The notes beneath the pieces were generated by a model that did not search any database, had not been told where the DNA came from, and was given only the letters and a program-made list of their open reading frames with translations. A stretch of DNA of 64,000 bases from Ezakiella coagulans (GTDB taxonomy: Bacteria; Bacillota; Clostridia; Tissierellales; Peptoniphilaceae): contig NZ_QEKV01000004.1 of the NCBI RefSeq assembly GCF_003096635.1, positions 62,001 through 126,000 on the forward strand, given 5' to 3'. Positions 8,403-17,564 of this stretch are shown here, in pieces (the first letter of the stretch is position 1; each line of letters begins with the position of its first letter). Position numbers and translations under genes: made by a program.

Positions 8403-10460
8403 ATGAAAGCATATACTGCGGATAACATCAGAAACATATCCCTTTTGGGGCACTCAAGCTCCGGTAAAACAACTTTTACCGAAGGAGCATTGTTTGCAAC
8501 GGGCGTGACTTCAAGACAAGGAAGAGTTGAAGATAAAAATACAGTTTCCGACTTTGACAAGGAAGAAATGAGTAGAGGAGTTTCAATCGGCACTTCTGTA
8601 ATTCCTGTTGAATACAACAACATCAAGTACAACATCTTGGACACACCGGGTTATTTCGACTTTATTGCTGAAATGTATGGAGCAAAAAGGGTTTCGGACG
8701 GTTCCGTAATTATTATCGACGCTCAAGCGGGTGTTGAAGTTGGAACTGAAAAGGCTTGGAACAACGTTGAAAAATACAATACACCGAGACTTATATTTTT
8801 AAATAAGATGGACAAGGAAAATGTTAAGTTTGAAAAGGTCTATCAACTTATAAAACAAAAACTTGGAGACAAAGTAATTCCATTTACAATTCCAATTGGA
8901 GATGGTGATGAATTTAAAGGTTGCTACGACGTTCTGGACAAAAAATACCACAAGTTCGACGGTCCTGACGGAGTTGTTGAAGACGCTCCGCAAGAATTGA
9001 TTGACAAATGTCAAAAATACATCTCCGCTCTTAATGAAATTGTCGCAGAGAGCGATGAAGAGCTTATGGAAAAGTATTTCGCCGACGAACCGTTTACACA
9101 AGAAGAATTTATTAGAGGTATCAAATCTGCCGTTGCTTCAGGGGAACTTTGTCCTCTGTTTATTGGAGTTGCAACAAAGGGTATAGGCGTTAAGAGAATT
9201 TTAGACGCTGTTATGAGATATATCCCAAGTCCTAAGGATCACCCGATTCAAAAGGGTATTTGGGACGAACAAATTATTGAAAGAACAACTGACGTTAATG
9301 ATAAGTTTTCAGCAGTTGTATTCAAGACAATTGTTGACCCGTTTGTTGGAAAGCTCTCATTATTTAAAGTTCTTTCCGGCAAAATTACAAAGAACACAGT
9401 TTTATATAACTCAGGAAAAGACAAGACCGAAAAAATGGGCGGACTGTTCTATCTAAGAGGTAAGACACAAATAGATACTGACGAAATTACAGCGGGCGAT
9501 ATTGGAGCTATGTCAAAACTTCAATATACTGAAACAGGTGATACGCTTTGTGACGAAGATAATCCTATTGTTTATGAACCACTAAGATATCCGAAGCCGA
9601 CGTTATTTATGGCCGTATATCCAAAGAAACAAGGCGACGAAGATAAGATGGCTCAAAGTTTGTATAAACTCCATGATGAAGATCCGTCATTTGTTATTGA
9701 AAGGAACAGTGAAACAAAGGAACTTTTAATCGGCGGACAAGGAAACATGCAGCTTCAAGTTATTCAAGACAAGCTCTTAAATAGATTTGGAGTTGATGTA
9801 GAACTTAAAAATCCAAAGATTGCATACAGAGAAACAATTACAAAGGTTGCATCAGTTCAAGGTAAGCATAAAAAACAATCCGGTGGTGCAGGTCAATATG
9901 GAGATGTTTGGATTAGATTTGAACCGTGCGATGAAGACTTTATATTTGATGAAGAGGTTTTCGGAGGTGCAGTTCCTAAGAACTACTTCCCGGCTGTTGA
10001 AAAAGGCTTGAGAGAATCAATTGAACACGGAATTCTTGCAGGTTATCCTGTAGTTCATATGAAAGCTGTATTATATGATGGAAGTTACCATGACGTTGAC
10101 TCAAACGAAGTTTCATTTAAAATCGCTGCACAACTTGCATTCAAAAAAGGTATGGAAGAAGCAGCACCGGTTTTATTGGAACCGATTGTAAAAGCGGAAA
10201 TCTCGATTCCGGAAGAATACTTGGGGGATGTTATGGGTGACATGAATAAACGTCGTGGAAGAATTCTCGGAATGGAACAACAAAGAGACGGAAGCCAAAA
10301 GATTATTGCAGAAGCACCGCATGCTGAAATGTTCGAATACGCAATCGATTTAAGAGCAATGACTCAATCGAGAGGTTCATTTGAAATGGAATTCGTTCGC
10401 TATGAACAAGTTCCGCAAGAAATTGCAAAGAAAATCAAAGAAGCTAGTGAAAACAATTAA
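8403..10460 (+). CDS. Elongation factor G-like GTPase (EF-G paralogue)
   Basis: This 685-residue protein has the five-domain EF-G layout. G1 is GHSSSGKT (16-23), a switch region has 'MSRGVSIGTS', G3 is 'DTPGY', G4 is 'NKMD', and the domain IV/V part contains 'SGGAGQYGDVWIRFEP' and 'RRGRILGMEQQ'. The canonical translocase has AHIDAGKTT in G1, so this belongs to the EF-G-like group (often labelled EF-G2 or elongation factor G-like protein) rather than to the fusA of the str operon. No rpsL, rpsG or tuf is adjacent, which agrees. Such paralogues may act in ribosome recycling or in GTP-independent translocation; the role here is unknown. SD AAAGGAGG precedes ATG. It is monocistronic with its own terminator. 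Confidence 0.88.
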   Translation: MKAYTADNIRNISLLGHSSSGKTTFTEGALFATGVTSRQGRVEDKNTVSDFDKEEMSRGVSIGTSVIPVEYNNIKYNILDTPGYFDFIAEMYGAKRVSDGSVIIIDAQAGVEVGTEKAWNNVEKYNTPRLIFLNKMDKENVKFEKVYQLIKQKLGDKVIPFTIPIGDGDEFKGCYDVLDKKYHKFDGPDGVVEDAPQELIDKCQKYISALNEIVAESDEELMEKYFADEPFTQEEFIRGIKSAVASGELCPLFIGVATKGIGVKRILDAVMRYIPSPKDHPIQKGIWDEQIIERTTDVNDKFSAVVFKTIVDPFVGKLSLFKVLSGKITKNTVLYNSGKDKTEKMGGLFYLRGKTQIDTDEITAGDIGAMSKLQYTETGDTLCDEDNPIVYEPLRYPKPTLFMAVYPKKQGDEDKMAQSLYKLHDEDPSFVIERNSETKELLIGGQGNMQLQVIQDKLLNRFGVDVELKNPKIAYRETITKVASVQGKHKKQSGGAGQYGDVWIRFEPCDEDFIFDEEVFGGAVPKNYFPAVEKGLRESIEHGILAGYPVVHMKAVLYDGSYHDVDSNEVSFKIAAQLAFKKGMEEAAPVLLEPIVKAEISIPEEYLGDVMGDMNKRRGRILGMEQQRDGSQKIIAEAPHAEMFEYAIDLRAMTQSRGSFEMEFVRYEQVPQEIAKKIKEASENN

Positions 10461-10491
10461 AAGGGATACAAAAAATATATAGATTATGTAC

Positions 10492-10526
10492 AAAAAAACC
10501 GGGTTGATCATTCAATCCGGTTTTTG
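10492..10526 (+). terminator. Rho-independent terminator after the EF-G paralogue
   Basis: AAACCGGGTTGA pairs with TCAATCCGGTTT across a four-base loop (one G-U pair), followed by TT. The preceding A-run could serve the other strand. Confidence 0.85.
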
Positions 10527-10572
10527 GTTGTTGTTTATTTGTTTCGAATAATTTAGTTTTAAAATAGATTTC

Positions 10573-10613
10573 TTGCTTTACGATTAAATTTTATGAAATT
10601 AAACGAAAAGCAA
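10573..10613. repeat. Imperfect palindrome with symmetric mismatches downstream of the helicase gene
   Basis: The arms TTGCTTTaCGaTTAA and TTAAaCGaAAAGCAA flank an 11-base spacer. Both mismatches are A-A and placed symmetrically. It lies 28 bases beyond the stop of the minus-strand helicase gene. No T-run follows on either strand, so it is not a standard terminator. Confidence 0.5.
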
Positions 10614-10640
10614 ATATAACATTAAATAGTATATATGGCT

Positions 10641-12458
10641 TTATTTCCCGCTTTTTAGTTCATCTAAAAATCTGGAAATTTTAAATTCTTGATTAGCGTC
10701 ATTTTTGTATGCATACATAAATAAATTTTCTTTAGCACGTGTCATGCCGACATAGAGAAGTCGTCTTTCTTCTTCGAGTTCGTTTTTAGTGATATGTTCG
10801 CCCGGAATCTCGCTGTTTAAAAGATCGAGAAGTATAACGGTGTCGAATTCGAGCCCTTTTGACGCATGCATGCTCATTAGTTTTATCTTACTTCTACTTT
10901 CTCTTAACGCCATATTCTTTATGTCTTCGAGGCGATTCAAAAATTCTTCGATATCATTGCATCCGTTTGAAATGATTCTTAGCGTTCTAAAATGCCTCAT
11001 GTATCCTTCGAGGCCGCGGTTGTTTAAACGTTTGAAATGGTTTAGATAATCAAGATATCCACAGTGATTCAGCAATATGTCGAGACCATTTTTCGAAAAA
11101 TTTTTGATAAGCGCACGTCTCGAATACTCGAGCTCCTCGATGAGTTCTTTTTTGTATGACGGCACATCGAAGTTGTTGTATATTTTTTCAAAATAAGTTT
11201 CGCCCAATGAATGCTTGATGGAATTTATTTCTTTTCTTGAAATATATCCCTTTAATTTGAAATATACATTTGAATAGCTTTCGATGTCGGAAGGGTTATT
11301 AAAGAATTTTAGAATATCAGTTATGTCTTTATATACAACTTGGTTGAAAAAGTCAATATTGTGGTCTTTTAGTTCAAATGAAATCATTTCTCGATCAAGT
11401 GCATCCATAAGCGCAACTGCTGAAAGATTGTTTCGATAAATCAATGCAACTTCGCCATTCGTGTCTTTTATGGTTTTTATAATATTACTGTATTGTGATT
11501 TCCGAGATTTCATTATCCTCACCTTTACAGTAGAGGATTTATCTTTATCTGCACAAATATTTTTTTTGTATCTTATATTGTTGTTTTTTATGAGTTTCGA
11601 TGCAGAGTTTACGATCTCAAATCTCGAGCGATAATTTGTTTCGAGATAAATAATTTTTGCATTTTTAAATTCTTCGCCGAAGCGCATAAGCATTTCCGGA
11701 TTCGCGCCGCGAAAACGATAAATACTTTGGTCGTCATCTGCAACTGCGAAAAGATTTTCCTTTGCAGTCAGTAGGCTTTTTATTATAGACCATTGAATTG
11801 TTGATGTGTCTTGAGCTTCGTCTAGGGAGATGTATTTGAATTTATTTTTGTAATAGTTTCTTATTTCGACATCTTCTTTTAAAAGCTTATCCGCAACAAT
11901 CAAAAGGTCGTCGAAGTCATACAAATCATTCTTGTTTTTATAATTTTCGTAGTCGTTATAATATTCCTCGAAATTGTTTAATATCATTGAACGGTCTTCG
12001 GAAGATGTTGGAGAACCTAGAGTTTTCATATTGCTTATTGCACTCAAAAGATTTCGATATTCTTCTATTGTGAGTGGGATATTTTCAAGTCGCATTTTTG
12101 TATGGTTTAAAATATCAAATCTAAGACTCCCGAGTCGTCTGTCTTCAATCATTCGGAAGCGTTTGTTTTCTTTTTCACATTTGAGTGCGACAATATCATA
12201 ACAAAGTGAGTGAATTGTTTTTATGTTTTGAACTTTTATGTCGTCGCCAAGTTCTTCAATTCTTCTTTTCATATCGTTTGCAGACGCACGTGTGAAAGTT
12301 AAGGCAAGAATTTGTGAAGGAAGAACGCTATGAACTTTAACGAGATTAATAATTCTCTGAATAAGTATCGTTGTTTTTCCGGCACCAGGAACAGCAAGCA
12401 CGAGACATGGACCATCGACATGTTTAATTGCTTTTATTTGTGATTCCGAAAATTGCAT
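10641..12458 (-). CDS. UvrD/PcrA-family superfamily 1 DNA helicase, short form
   Basis: This 605-residue 3'-5' helicase has Walker A AVPGAGKTT (22-30), motif Ia 'LALTFTRASANDMKRRI', motif II 'YISLDEAQDTS', motif III 'ADDDQSIYRFRGA', motif IV 'ETNYRS', motif V 'SMHASKGLEFDTVIL' and motif VI 'LYVGMTRAKENLFM'. PcrA and UvrD are usually above 700 residues. This protein lacks the long C-terminal tail that in PcrA contacts RNA polymerase, so it is more likely an accessory UvrD-like helicase than PcrA itself. SD GGAGG precedes the ATG at 12458. It is a single gene, divergent from the MBL-fold hydrolase, with a well-formed promoter. Confidence 0.9.
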   Translation of the reverse strand: MQFSESQIKAIKHVDGPCLVLAVPGAGKTTILIQRIINLVKVHSVLPSQILALTFTRASANDMKRRIEELGDDIKVQNIKTIHSLCYDIVALKCEKENKRFRMIEDRRLGSLRFDILNHTKMRLENIPLTIEEYRNLLSAISNMKTLGSPTSSEDRSMILNNFEEYYNDYENYKNKNDLYDFDDLLIVADKLLKEDVEIRNYYKNKFKYISLDEAQDTSTIQWSIIKSLLTAKENLFAVADDDQSIYRFRGANPEMLMRFGEEFKNAKIIYLETNYRSRFEIVNSASKLIKNNNIRYKKNICADKDKSSTVKVRIMKSRKSQYSNIIKTIKDTNGEVALIYRNNLSAVALMDALDREMISFELKDHNIDFFNQVVYKDITDILKFFNNPSDIESYSNVYFKLKGYISRKEINSIKHSLGETYFEKIYNNFDVPSYKKELIEELEYSRRALIKNFSKNGLDILLNHCGYLDYLNHFKRLNNRGLEGYMRHFRTLRIISNGCNDIEEFLNRLEDIKNMALRESRSKIKLMSMHASKGLEFDTVILLDLLNSEIPGEHITKNELEEERRLLYVGMTRAKENLFMYAYKNDANQEFKISRFLDELKSGK

Positions 12459-12491
12459 AACCCTTCCTCCTTATGTAAAATGAACATTTAT

Positions 12492-12520
12492 ATTATACAC
12501 GAAATTTTATTATATGTCTA
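12492..12520 (-). promoter_or_regulatory. Promoter for the UvrD-like helicase gene
   Basis: On the minus strand, TAGACA (12515-12520), 17 bases, TATAAT (12492-12497). The boxes match sigma-A consensus at 11 of 12 positions. Confidence 0.75.
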
Positions 12521-12559
12521 AGATTTTGATTTTTGCTGTTTATTTTAAGATTGTTATGT

Positions 12560-12565
12560 TATAAT
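12560..12565 (+). promoter_or_regulatory. Probable -10 box for the MBL-hemZ unit
   Basis: TATAAT 36 bases before the ATG at 12601. The -35 hexamer at 17 bases (TGTTTA) is poor. Confidence 0.4.
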
Positions 12566-12600
12566 TAATATATTGTATGTATTCTTTTTGGAGGTAGTAT

Positions 12601-13233
12601 ATGACTTTAAATGTTTTAAAGAAAAATCTTGGAATATACGGTGCTAACACGTATATTTTATATGATGACAAAAAAGAAGCTGTCGTTATAGATTGTGGGG
12701 GCGATGCCGATGAAGTTCAAAAATTGTTGAATGAACATGATTTAAAACCACTAGCTTTAATCCTTACACACGGACATTTCGACCACATTGCAGGCATGAA
12801 CAATTTAAGAGAGATTACCGGTGCACCGATTTATGGATGCGAAAAGGAAAGGGACTTATTTGAAGATGCACAAAATAATTTATCGCAAACAACTCTTGTC
12901 GGTCCGATAACTTTAAAATGTGACCACTATTTTAATGACGGCGACGAACTTGAGTTTGGAGATATTAAATTAAAAGTTCTTGCAACTCCGGGACACACTG
13001 AAGGCTCTGTTTGTCTTTATAACGATGAAATGATATTTACAGGCGACACACTTTTTAATAGGAGTGTCGGTAGAAGTGATTTATATTCCGGCAATCAAGC
13101 ACATCTTAATGAATCACTTAAAAAAATGCGAGATATGTTTGATGGAAAGCTTATTGTTTATCCGGGACATGGCCCTGAATCCACGATGAAATTTGAGGTC
13201 GAAAATAATCCATATATAACAGGTTTAGTATAA
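12601..13233 (+). CDS. MBL-fold metallo-hydrolase (glyoxalase II-like)
   Basis: This is a 210-residue metallo-beta-lactamase fold protein. Metal ligands are visible as THGHFDH (H57, H59, D61, H62), 'TPGHTEGS' (about 129), 'TGDTLF' (about 148) and 'YPGHGPES' near the C-terminus. This is the single-domain short form related to glyoxalase II, often found beside hemZ in Firmicutes. Its substrate is undetermined, most likely a thioester. SD GGAGG precedes the ATG, and the stop overlaps the hemZ start as TAATG, so the two are translationally coupled. Confidence 0.85.
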   Translation: MTLNVLKKNLGIYGANTYILYDDKKEAVVIDCGGDADEVQKLLNEHDLKPLALILTHGHFDHIAGMNNLREITGAPIYGCEKERDLFEDAQNNLSQTTLVGPITLKCDHYFNDGDELEFGDIKLKVLATPGHTEGSVCLYNDEMIFTGDTLFNRSVGRSDLYSGNQAHLNESLKKMRDMFDGKLIVYPGHGPESTMKFEVENNPYITGLV

Positions 13234-14624
13234 TGATAGACATTAAATGCAACAACATCTCTACTCATAAAACATGGGAGGAAATGATAAAAGCATTTTT
13301 TGACTATATACCTTTCGAAGAATATGATGAAAATATCCTGTTTGAAATAACAAAAAATGATAATTCAATCAATTTAAAAATTTTCAAAGATAAGGAACTT
13401 TTTGGGGAAGGTACAACAGAAATATCTCCACTTGATGAAGTAAGGGCGACAAAAGTTCTTATTTATGAAGTTTTATCTCGAGTTTTAAAAAGAGATTTAC
13501 CTTGGGGAACACTCACGGGTATTCGGCCGGTAAGTTTTTTCAATTGGACAAAAAAGCAATATGGAAATGAACTTGGGAGAGAAATTTTCTCTACAAAATA
13601 TCATGTGCGCTCCGACAAAGTTGAATTATGCGAAGAAATTGAAAATATTGAGCATAAAACAATGACTAAGTATAAGGATAACCACTTGATTTATATTCAT
13701 ATTCCTTTTTGTGAAACCAGATGTAACTATTGCAGTTTTTCGGTTATGACAATGGACAAATTTGGAAAATGGATGGATAAATATTTCGAAACGCTTTTGA
13801 AAGAAATCGAAGAAGGTTACGATATTTTACCGCCTGAAAAAGCATGTAGCCTTTATATAGGTGGAGGAACACCGTCGACTCTTAGCATTGAGAAGACAAA
13901 GAAACTTTTGTCGGTCATAAATGAAAAGTTTAAAAATCTGGTTGAAATAACTTTTGAAGCGGGAAGGCCTGAGAGTATAACTAAAGAGCTTCTCGAAGTT
14001 TTACAGAGTGAAGGCGTTTCAAGAATTAGTATTAATCCACAGTCTATGCAACAAAAAACGCTCGACTCAATCGGTAGAAAGCACACCGTCGAGGATATAT
14101 ATGCTGCATTCGAGAGAGCAAAGAAATATGACATCGACGTAAATACGGATATGATAATAGGCTTTAAAGGTGAAGGCGTTCATGATGTGACGGACACACT
14201 TTCAAAACTTATTGCACTTGAACCGGAAAATATAACTGTGCATTCACTTGCACTTAAAACCGGCAGTCGAATTAAAAATCAGAACGTTGATTTTTCGTAT
14301 GAAGAATTTATTGATAGAAGAAATATTTATGACATTCTAAGAAAAAATTCTTATAGACCATATTATTTATATAGACAAAAACGTCAAGTAGGTGAAGCTG
14401 AAAACATCGGTTTTTCAAAGGAAGGAAAGGAAAATATTTTTAATATTCTTTCGATGAATGACGAAAATCATGTTCTGGCTTTTGGAATGGGAGCAGTTTC
14501 AAAGTTTGTAGATAAAAATTTGGACTGCCACAGAGTTTTCGGATTTAGAGATGTCATTTATTATATAGAGCATTTAAATGAATTAAATGAAAATAAAAGA
14601 GAAATTGTAGAGAAATATTTGTAA
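13233..14624 (+). CDS. hemZ: HemZ-family radical SAM protein (coproporphyrinogen III dehydrogenase-like)
   Basis: This 463-residue protein has the radical SAM cluster motif C160-x3-C164-x2-C167 in 'IPFCETRCNYCSF', then 'YIGGGTPSTLS' (SAM-binding glycine motif) and 'INPQSMQQKTLDSIGRKH'. It has an N-terminal ~150-residue HemZ-specific domain with 'PWGTLTGIRP'. The group is annotated as oxygen-independent coproporphyrinogen oxidase. Many such proteins in organisms without haem synthesis may instead handle haem or another porphyrin. No other haem gene is visible here, so the substrate is open. It follows the MBL gene with overlapping stop/start and is followed by an aspS promoter. Confidence 0.85.
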   Translation: MIDIKCNNISTHKTWEEMIKAFFDYIPFEEYDENILFEITKNDNSINLKIFKDKELFGEGTTEISPLDEVRATKVLIYEVLSRVLKRDLPWGTLTGIRPVSFFNWTKKQYGNELGREIFSTKYHVRSDKVELCEEIENIEHKTMTKYKDNHLIYIHIPFCETRCNYCSFSVMTMDKFGKWMDKYFETLLKEIEEGYDILPPEKACSLYIGGGTPSTLSIEKTKKLLSVINEKFKNLVEITFEAGRPESITKELLEVLQSEGVSRISINPQSMQQKTLDSIGRKHTVEDIYAAFERAKKYDIDVNTDMIIGFKGEGVHDVTDTLSKLIALEPENITVHSLALKTGSRIKNQNVDFSYEEFIDRRNIYDILRKNSYRPYYLYRQKRQVGEAENIGFSKEGKENIFNILSMNDENHVLAFGMGAVSKFVDKNLDCHRVFGFRDVIYYIEHLNELNENKREIVEKYL

Positions 14625-14647
14625 TATATGATTATAAGTATTATAAT
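14619..14647 (+). promoter_or_regulatory. Promoter for the aspS unit
   Basis: TTGTAA (14619-14624), 17 bases, TATAAT (14642-14647). The -35 box overlaps the hemZ stop codon. The leader before the aspS ATG is only about 24 bases, leaving no room for a T-box. Confidence 0.6.
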
Positions 14648-14676
14648 GTAGATTAGATTATTAAGGAGGATTTTTT

Positions 14677-16464
14677 ATGAGAGGAATGGGAAGCTTAAGA
14701 CGAAGCGTTATGTGCGGAGACTTAAGAAGTAAAGATATATCAAAAGAAGTTGTTGTAATGGGTTGGGTTCAAAGAAGCAGAAACCTTGGCTCACTTATTT
14801 TTACAGACGTGAGAGACTTGAAAGGCATTGTTCAAGTTGTTTTCAATGAAGAAAACAAAAATCTCTTTGAAAGTGCAGAGGAACTCAAAAATGAATATGT
14901 TGTTGCAGTAAAGGGAATTGTTCGTGAACGTTCAAGCAAAAACGAAGAACTTCCTACAGGGGAAATTGAAATTCTAGCAAGCGAATTACAAATTCTTGAC
15001 GTTGCAAACACGCCACCAATCTATATTAAAGATGACGACAATGTAAAAGAAGAAGCAAGATTGAAATACAGATATCTCGATTTGAGAAAACCGAGAATGC
15101 AAAATATTTTGATGCAAAGATCAAAACTTATGCACATCATCAGAAACTTCTACTATGAACACGGTTTCCATGAATTTGAAACTCCAATCTTAGGAAAGAG
15201 CACACCGGAAGGCGCAAGAGACTATCTTGTACCGTCAAGAATTCACCCGGGTGAATTTTATGCACTTCCGCAAAGTCCGCAAATTTATAAACAACTTTTG
15301 ATGGTTGCAGGCATGGACAGATATTTCCAAATTGCAAAATGTTTTAGAGACGAAGACTTGAGACAAAACAGACAACCTGAATTCACTCAAGTTGACGTTG
15401 AAATGAGTTTTGTTGACGTGGACGATGTTATTTCAATTCACGAACAATTGTTTAAACAATTGTTTAAAGAAATGGTAAACGTTGACATTGAACTTCCGAT
15501 TATGAGAATGAAGTTTGATGATGCAATGGAAAATTACGGAGTAGACAAACCGGATTTAAGATTCGGAATGGAACTTAAAACTTTAAACGATTTGTTTAGA
15601 GACAGTGAATTTAATGTTTTCCAATCAACAATAAAAGACGGTGGAAGAATAAGAGCAATAAATGTTCCGGGTGGAGACGAACACATTTCGAAAAAAGGCA
15701 TGAAGAAGCTCGAATCTTTTGTAAAAGATTTCAAAGCAAAGGGCCTTATCCACTTGAGATACGACGATGAAAAGTCAAGCTCAATCGATAAATTCATTAC
15801 AGAAGAAGAAAAAGATAGAGTGTTTGAATTTATGGGTTCGAAAAAAGGTGATATTGTTTTAATTGTTTGTGACACATTCAAAATCACATGTGCAGCCCTT
15901 GGAAACTTGAGAAATAAACTCGCAGCAGATATGGGACTTTTAAAGAAAGGCGACTACAAACTTCTCTGGATTGTAGATTTCCCACTCTTTGAATATGACG
16001 AAGAATCAGGTAGATATGTTGCAGAACACCATCCGTTTACAAGTCCGAGATTTGAAGATGAAGATAAGATGCTCACTGAACCTGACAAATGTTATGCAAA
16101 GGCATACGATATTGTTATAAACGGAGAAGAAATGGGCGGCGGTTCAATAAGAATAAACAACTCCGACCTTCAAGACAAGATGTTTAAAGCAATCGGTTTT
16201 ACTGAAGAAGAAGCTCAAAAACAATTCGGATTTATGATTGAAGCTCTTAGCTATGGAACACCACCGCACGGAGGACTCGCTCTTGGCCTCGACAGAATGG
16301 TTCAACTATTTACAGATACTCCGAACATCAGAGACGTTATTGCATTCCCTAAAACACAAAGTGCAACATGTATGATGACGGACGCTCCTTCAACCGTTTC
16401 GGATGCACAACTAGATGAAGTGCACCTCGACGTAAGAAAAACAGAATCTAATGAAGAAAACTAA
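14677..16464 (+). CDS. aspS: Aspartyl-tRNA synthetase
   Basis: This 595-residue class IIb synthetase is of bacterial type. An N-terminal OB-fold (about 15-110, 'VVMGWVQRSRNLGSLIFTD') binds the anticodon. The catalytic core has 'FETPILGKSTPEGARDYLV', 'LPQSPQIYKQLLM', 'RCFRDED'-type motif 2 (here KCFRDEDLRQNRQPEF), and motif 3 'GLALGLDRMVQL'. The inserted GAD domain (about 290-420) marks it as the bacterial form. Whether it also charges tRNA-Asn depends on whether asnS is present, which this window cannot show. SD AAGGAGGA is strong. The last 14 nt overlap tcdA. Confidence 0.95.
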   Translation: MRGMGSLRRSVMCGDLRSKDISKEVVVMGWVQRSRNLGSLIFTDVRDLKGIVQVVFNEENKNLFESAEELKNEYVVAVKGIVRERSSKNEELPTGEIEILASELQILDVANTPPIYIKDDDNVKEEARLKYRYLDLRKPRMQNILMQRSKLMHIIRNFYYEHGFHEFETPILGKSTPEGARDYLVPSRIHPGEFYALPQSPQIYKQLLMVAGMDRYFQIAKCFRDEDLRQNRQPEFTQVDVEMSFVDVDDVISIHEQLFKQLFKEMVNVDIELPIMRMKFDDAMENYGVDKPDLRFGMELKTLNDLFRDSEFNVFQSTIKDGGRIRAINVPGGDEHISKKGMKKLESFVKDFKAKGLIHLRYDDEKSSSIDKFITEEEKDRVFEFMGSKKGDIVLIVCDTFKITCAALGNLRNKLAADMGLLKKGDYKLLWIVDFPLFEYDEESGRYVAEHHPFTSPRFEDEDKMLTEPDKCYAKAYDIVINGEEMGGGSIRINNSDLQDKMFKAIGFTEEEAQKQFGFMIEALSYGTPPHGGLALGLDRMVQLFTDTPNIRDVIAFPKTQSATCMMTDAPSTVSDAQLDEVHLDVRKTESNEEN

Positions 16465-17140
16465 GGATATAAGAACGCTTGCTCTGATTGGTGAAGAAGC
16501 ATTCGAAAAACTTAACTCATGCCGAGTAACAATTATCGGTTTGGGCGGAGTTGGAGGAATTGCTTCAGAAATGCTTGTAAGAGCAGGCGTTTCTCATCTA
16601 AAACTAATAGACTTCGACGTGTTTGATGCGTCTAACAGAAATCGTCAATTGGGTGCACTAATAAGCACGGAAGGCAGAAAAAAGGTTGAAGTATTTAAGG
16701 AAAGATTTTTAGATATCGACGAGGACGCGGAGATAGAAACTATTTCAGAACCATTAACAAATGAGAATGTTGAAGAATTATTAAAGAATTCGGACTATAT
16801 TATCGATATGTGCGACGATGTTGATGCGAAGTGTGCAATAATAAAATATTCCGTAGATAATAAAATTCCTTTTATATCAGCTATGGGTGCAGGAAATAGA
16901 ACAGACATTTCAAAATTATTTATAAAAAAACTTTCGAAAACAAGTTATTGCCCACTTGCAAAAAAATTGAGACAAAATCTTCATAAGAGATATCAAGATA
17001 AAACTAAAGTTGCATATTATGAGGGCGAGACAGTATCGGTTGATAAAAACCTTGGATTTGTTGGCACAATAAGTTATTCTCCAAATTTTATGGGTATAAA
17101 AATAGTGTCGGAAGTTATTAATGACATTATTAAGAGGTGA
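16451..17140 (+). CDS. tcdA: tRNA threonylcarbamoyladenosine dehydratase
   Basis: This 229-residue E1/ThiF-like enzyme cyclises t6A37 of tRNA to ct6A with ATP. The Rossmann nucleotide motif is 'IIGLGGVGG' (about 28-36), followed by 'LIDFDVFDASNRNRQ' with the Arg/Asn residues that contact ATP, and 'DMCDDVDAKCAII'. Length is close to the TcdA norm. Its ATG lies inside the end of aspS (14-nt overlap), so it depends on aspS translation. This gives a small operon of tRNA charging and tRNA modification. Confidence 0.88.
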   Translation: MKKTKDIRTLALIGEEAFEKLNSCRVTIIGLGGVGGIASEMLVRAGVSHLKLIDFDVFDASNRNRQLGALISTEGRKKVEVFKERFLDIDEDAEIETISEPLTNENVEELLKNSDYIIDMCDDVDAKCAIIKYSVDNKIPFISAMGAGNRTDISKLFIKKLSKTSYCPLAKKLRQNLHKRYQDKTKVAYYEGETVSVDKNLGFVGTISYSPNFMGIKIVSEVINDIIKR

Positions 17141-17144
17141 TTAT

Positions 17145-17546
17145 ATGGATTTACTTGGTATTATTTCCAAAATAGATGGAGATGAGGCCGAAGTTCAAAT
17201 TAAAAGAGTTTCGGGTTGCGGAGGAAACTGCGAACATTGCGGTGGAAGCTGTGAGAGTGCTTTTCACGGTTTGAAAGTAAAAAACACAATTGATGCAAAG
17301 ATTGGGGAGACTGTGAAAATTGAATTTAAAGAAAGCGAATCAATGAAAGCAAGTTTGATAATTTATCTGATTCCGCTTGCCGGATTTTTGCTTGGTCTTC
17401 TCGGAGCTTTTTTAATGAATATGAGCGAGATGAACGCGCTTTTGGCTGCGGTTGTCGGGCTTCTTATCGGTTTTTTTATAATTCATTTGGGCGATAAAAA
17501 ATATAAGAAAAATAATATACTTGCGACGATTAAAAAATTTAATTAA
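17145..17546 (+). CDS. RseC/MucC-like membrane protein with N-terminal Cys motif
   Basis: This protein is 133 residues from the ATG at 17145, chosen because AGAGGTGAT lies at the right distance. An upstream ATG at 17121 lies inside tcdA without a ribosome site. The N-terminus has a short beta domain with a cluster GCGGNCEHCGGSCES (about 25-39, four Cys). A second beta segment and two transmembrane helices follow (about 70-90 and 98-116), with a basic tail. This matches the SoxR-reducing-system RseC family layout, in which the cysteines may be redox active or bind metal. No rnf or SoxR gene is adjacent, so the partner is unknown. Confidence 0.75.
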   Translation: MDLLGIISKIDGDEAEVQIKRVSGCGGNCEHCGGSCESAFHGLKVKNTIDAKIGETVKIEFKESESMKASLIIYLIPLAGFLLGLLGAFLMNMSEMNALLAAVVGLLIGFFIIHLGDKKYKKNNILATIKKFN

Positions 17547-17564
17547 TTAAACATTTAAATCAGG

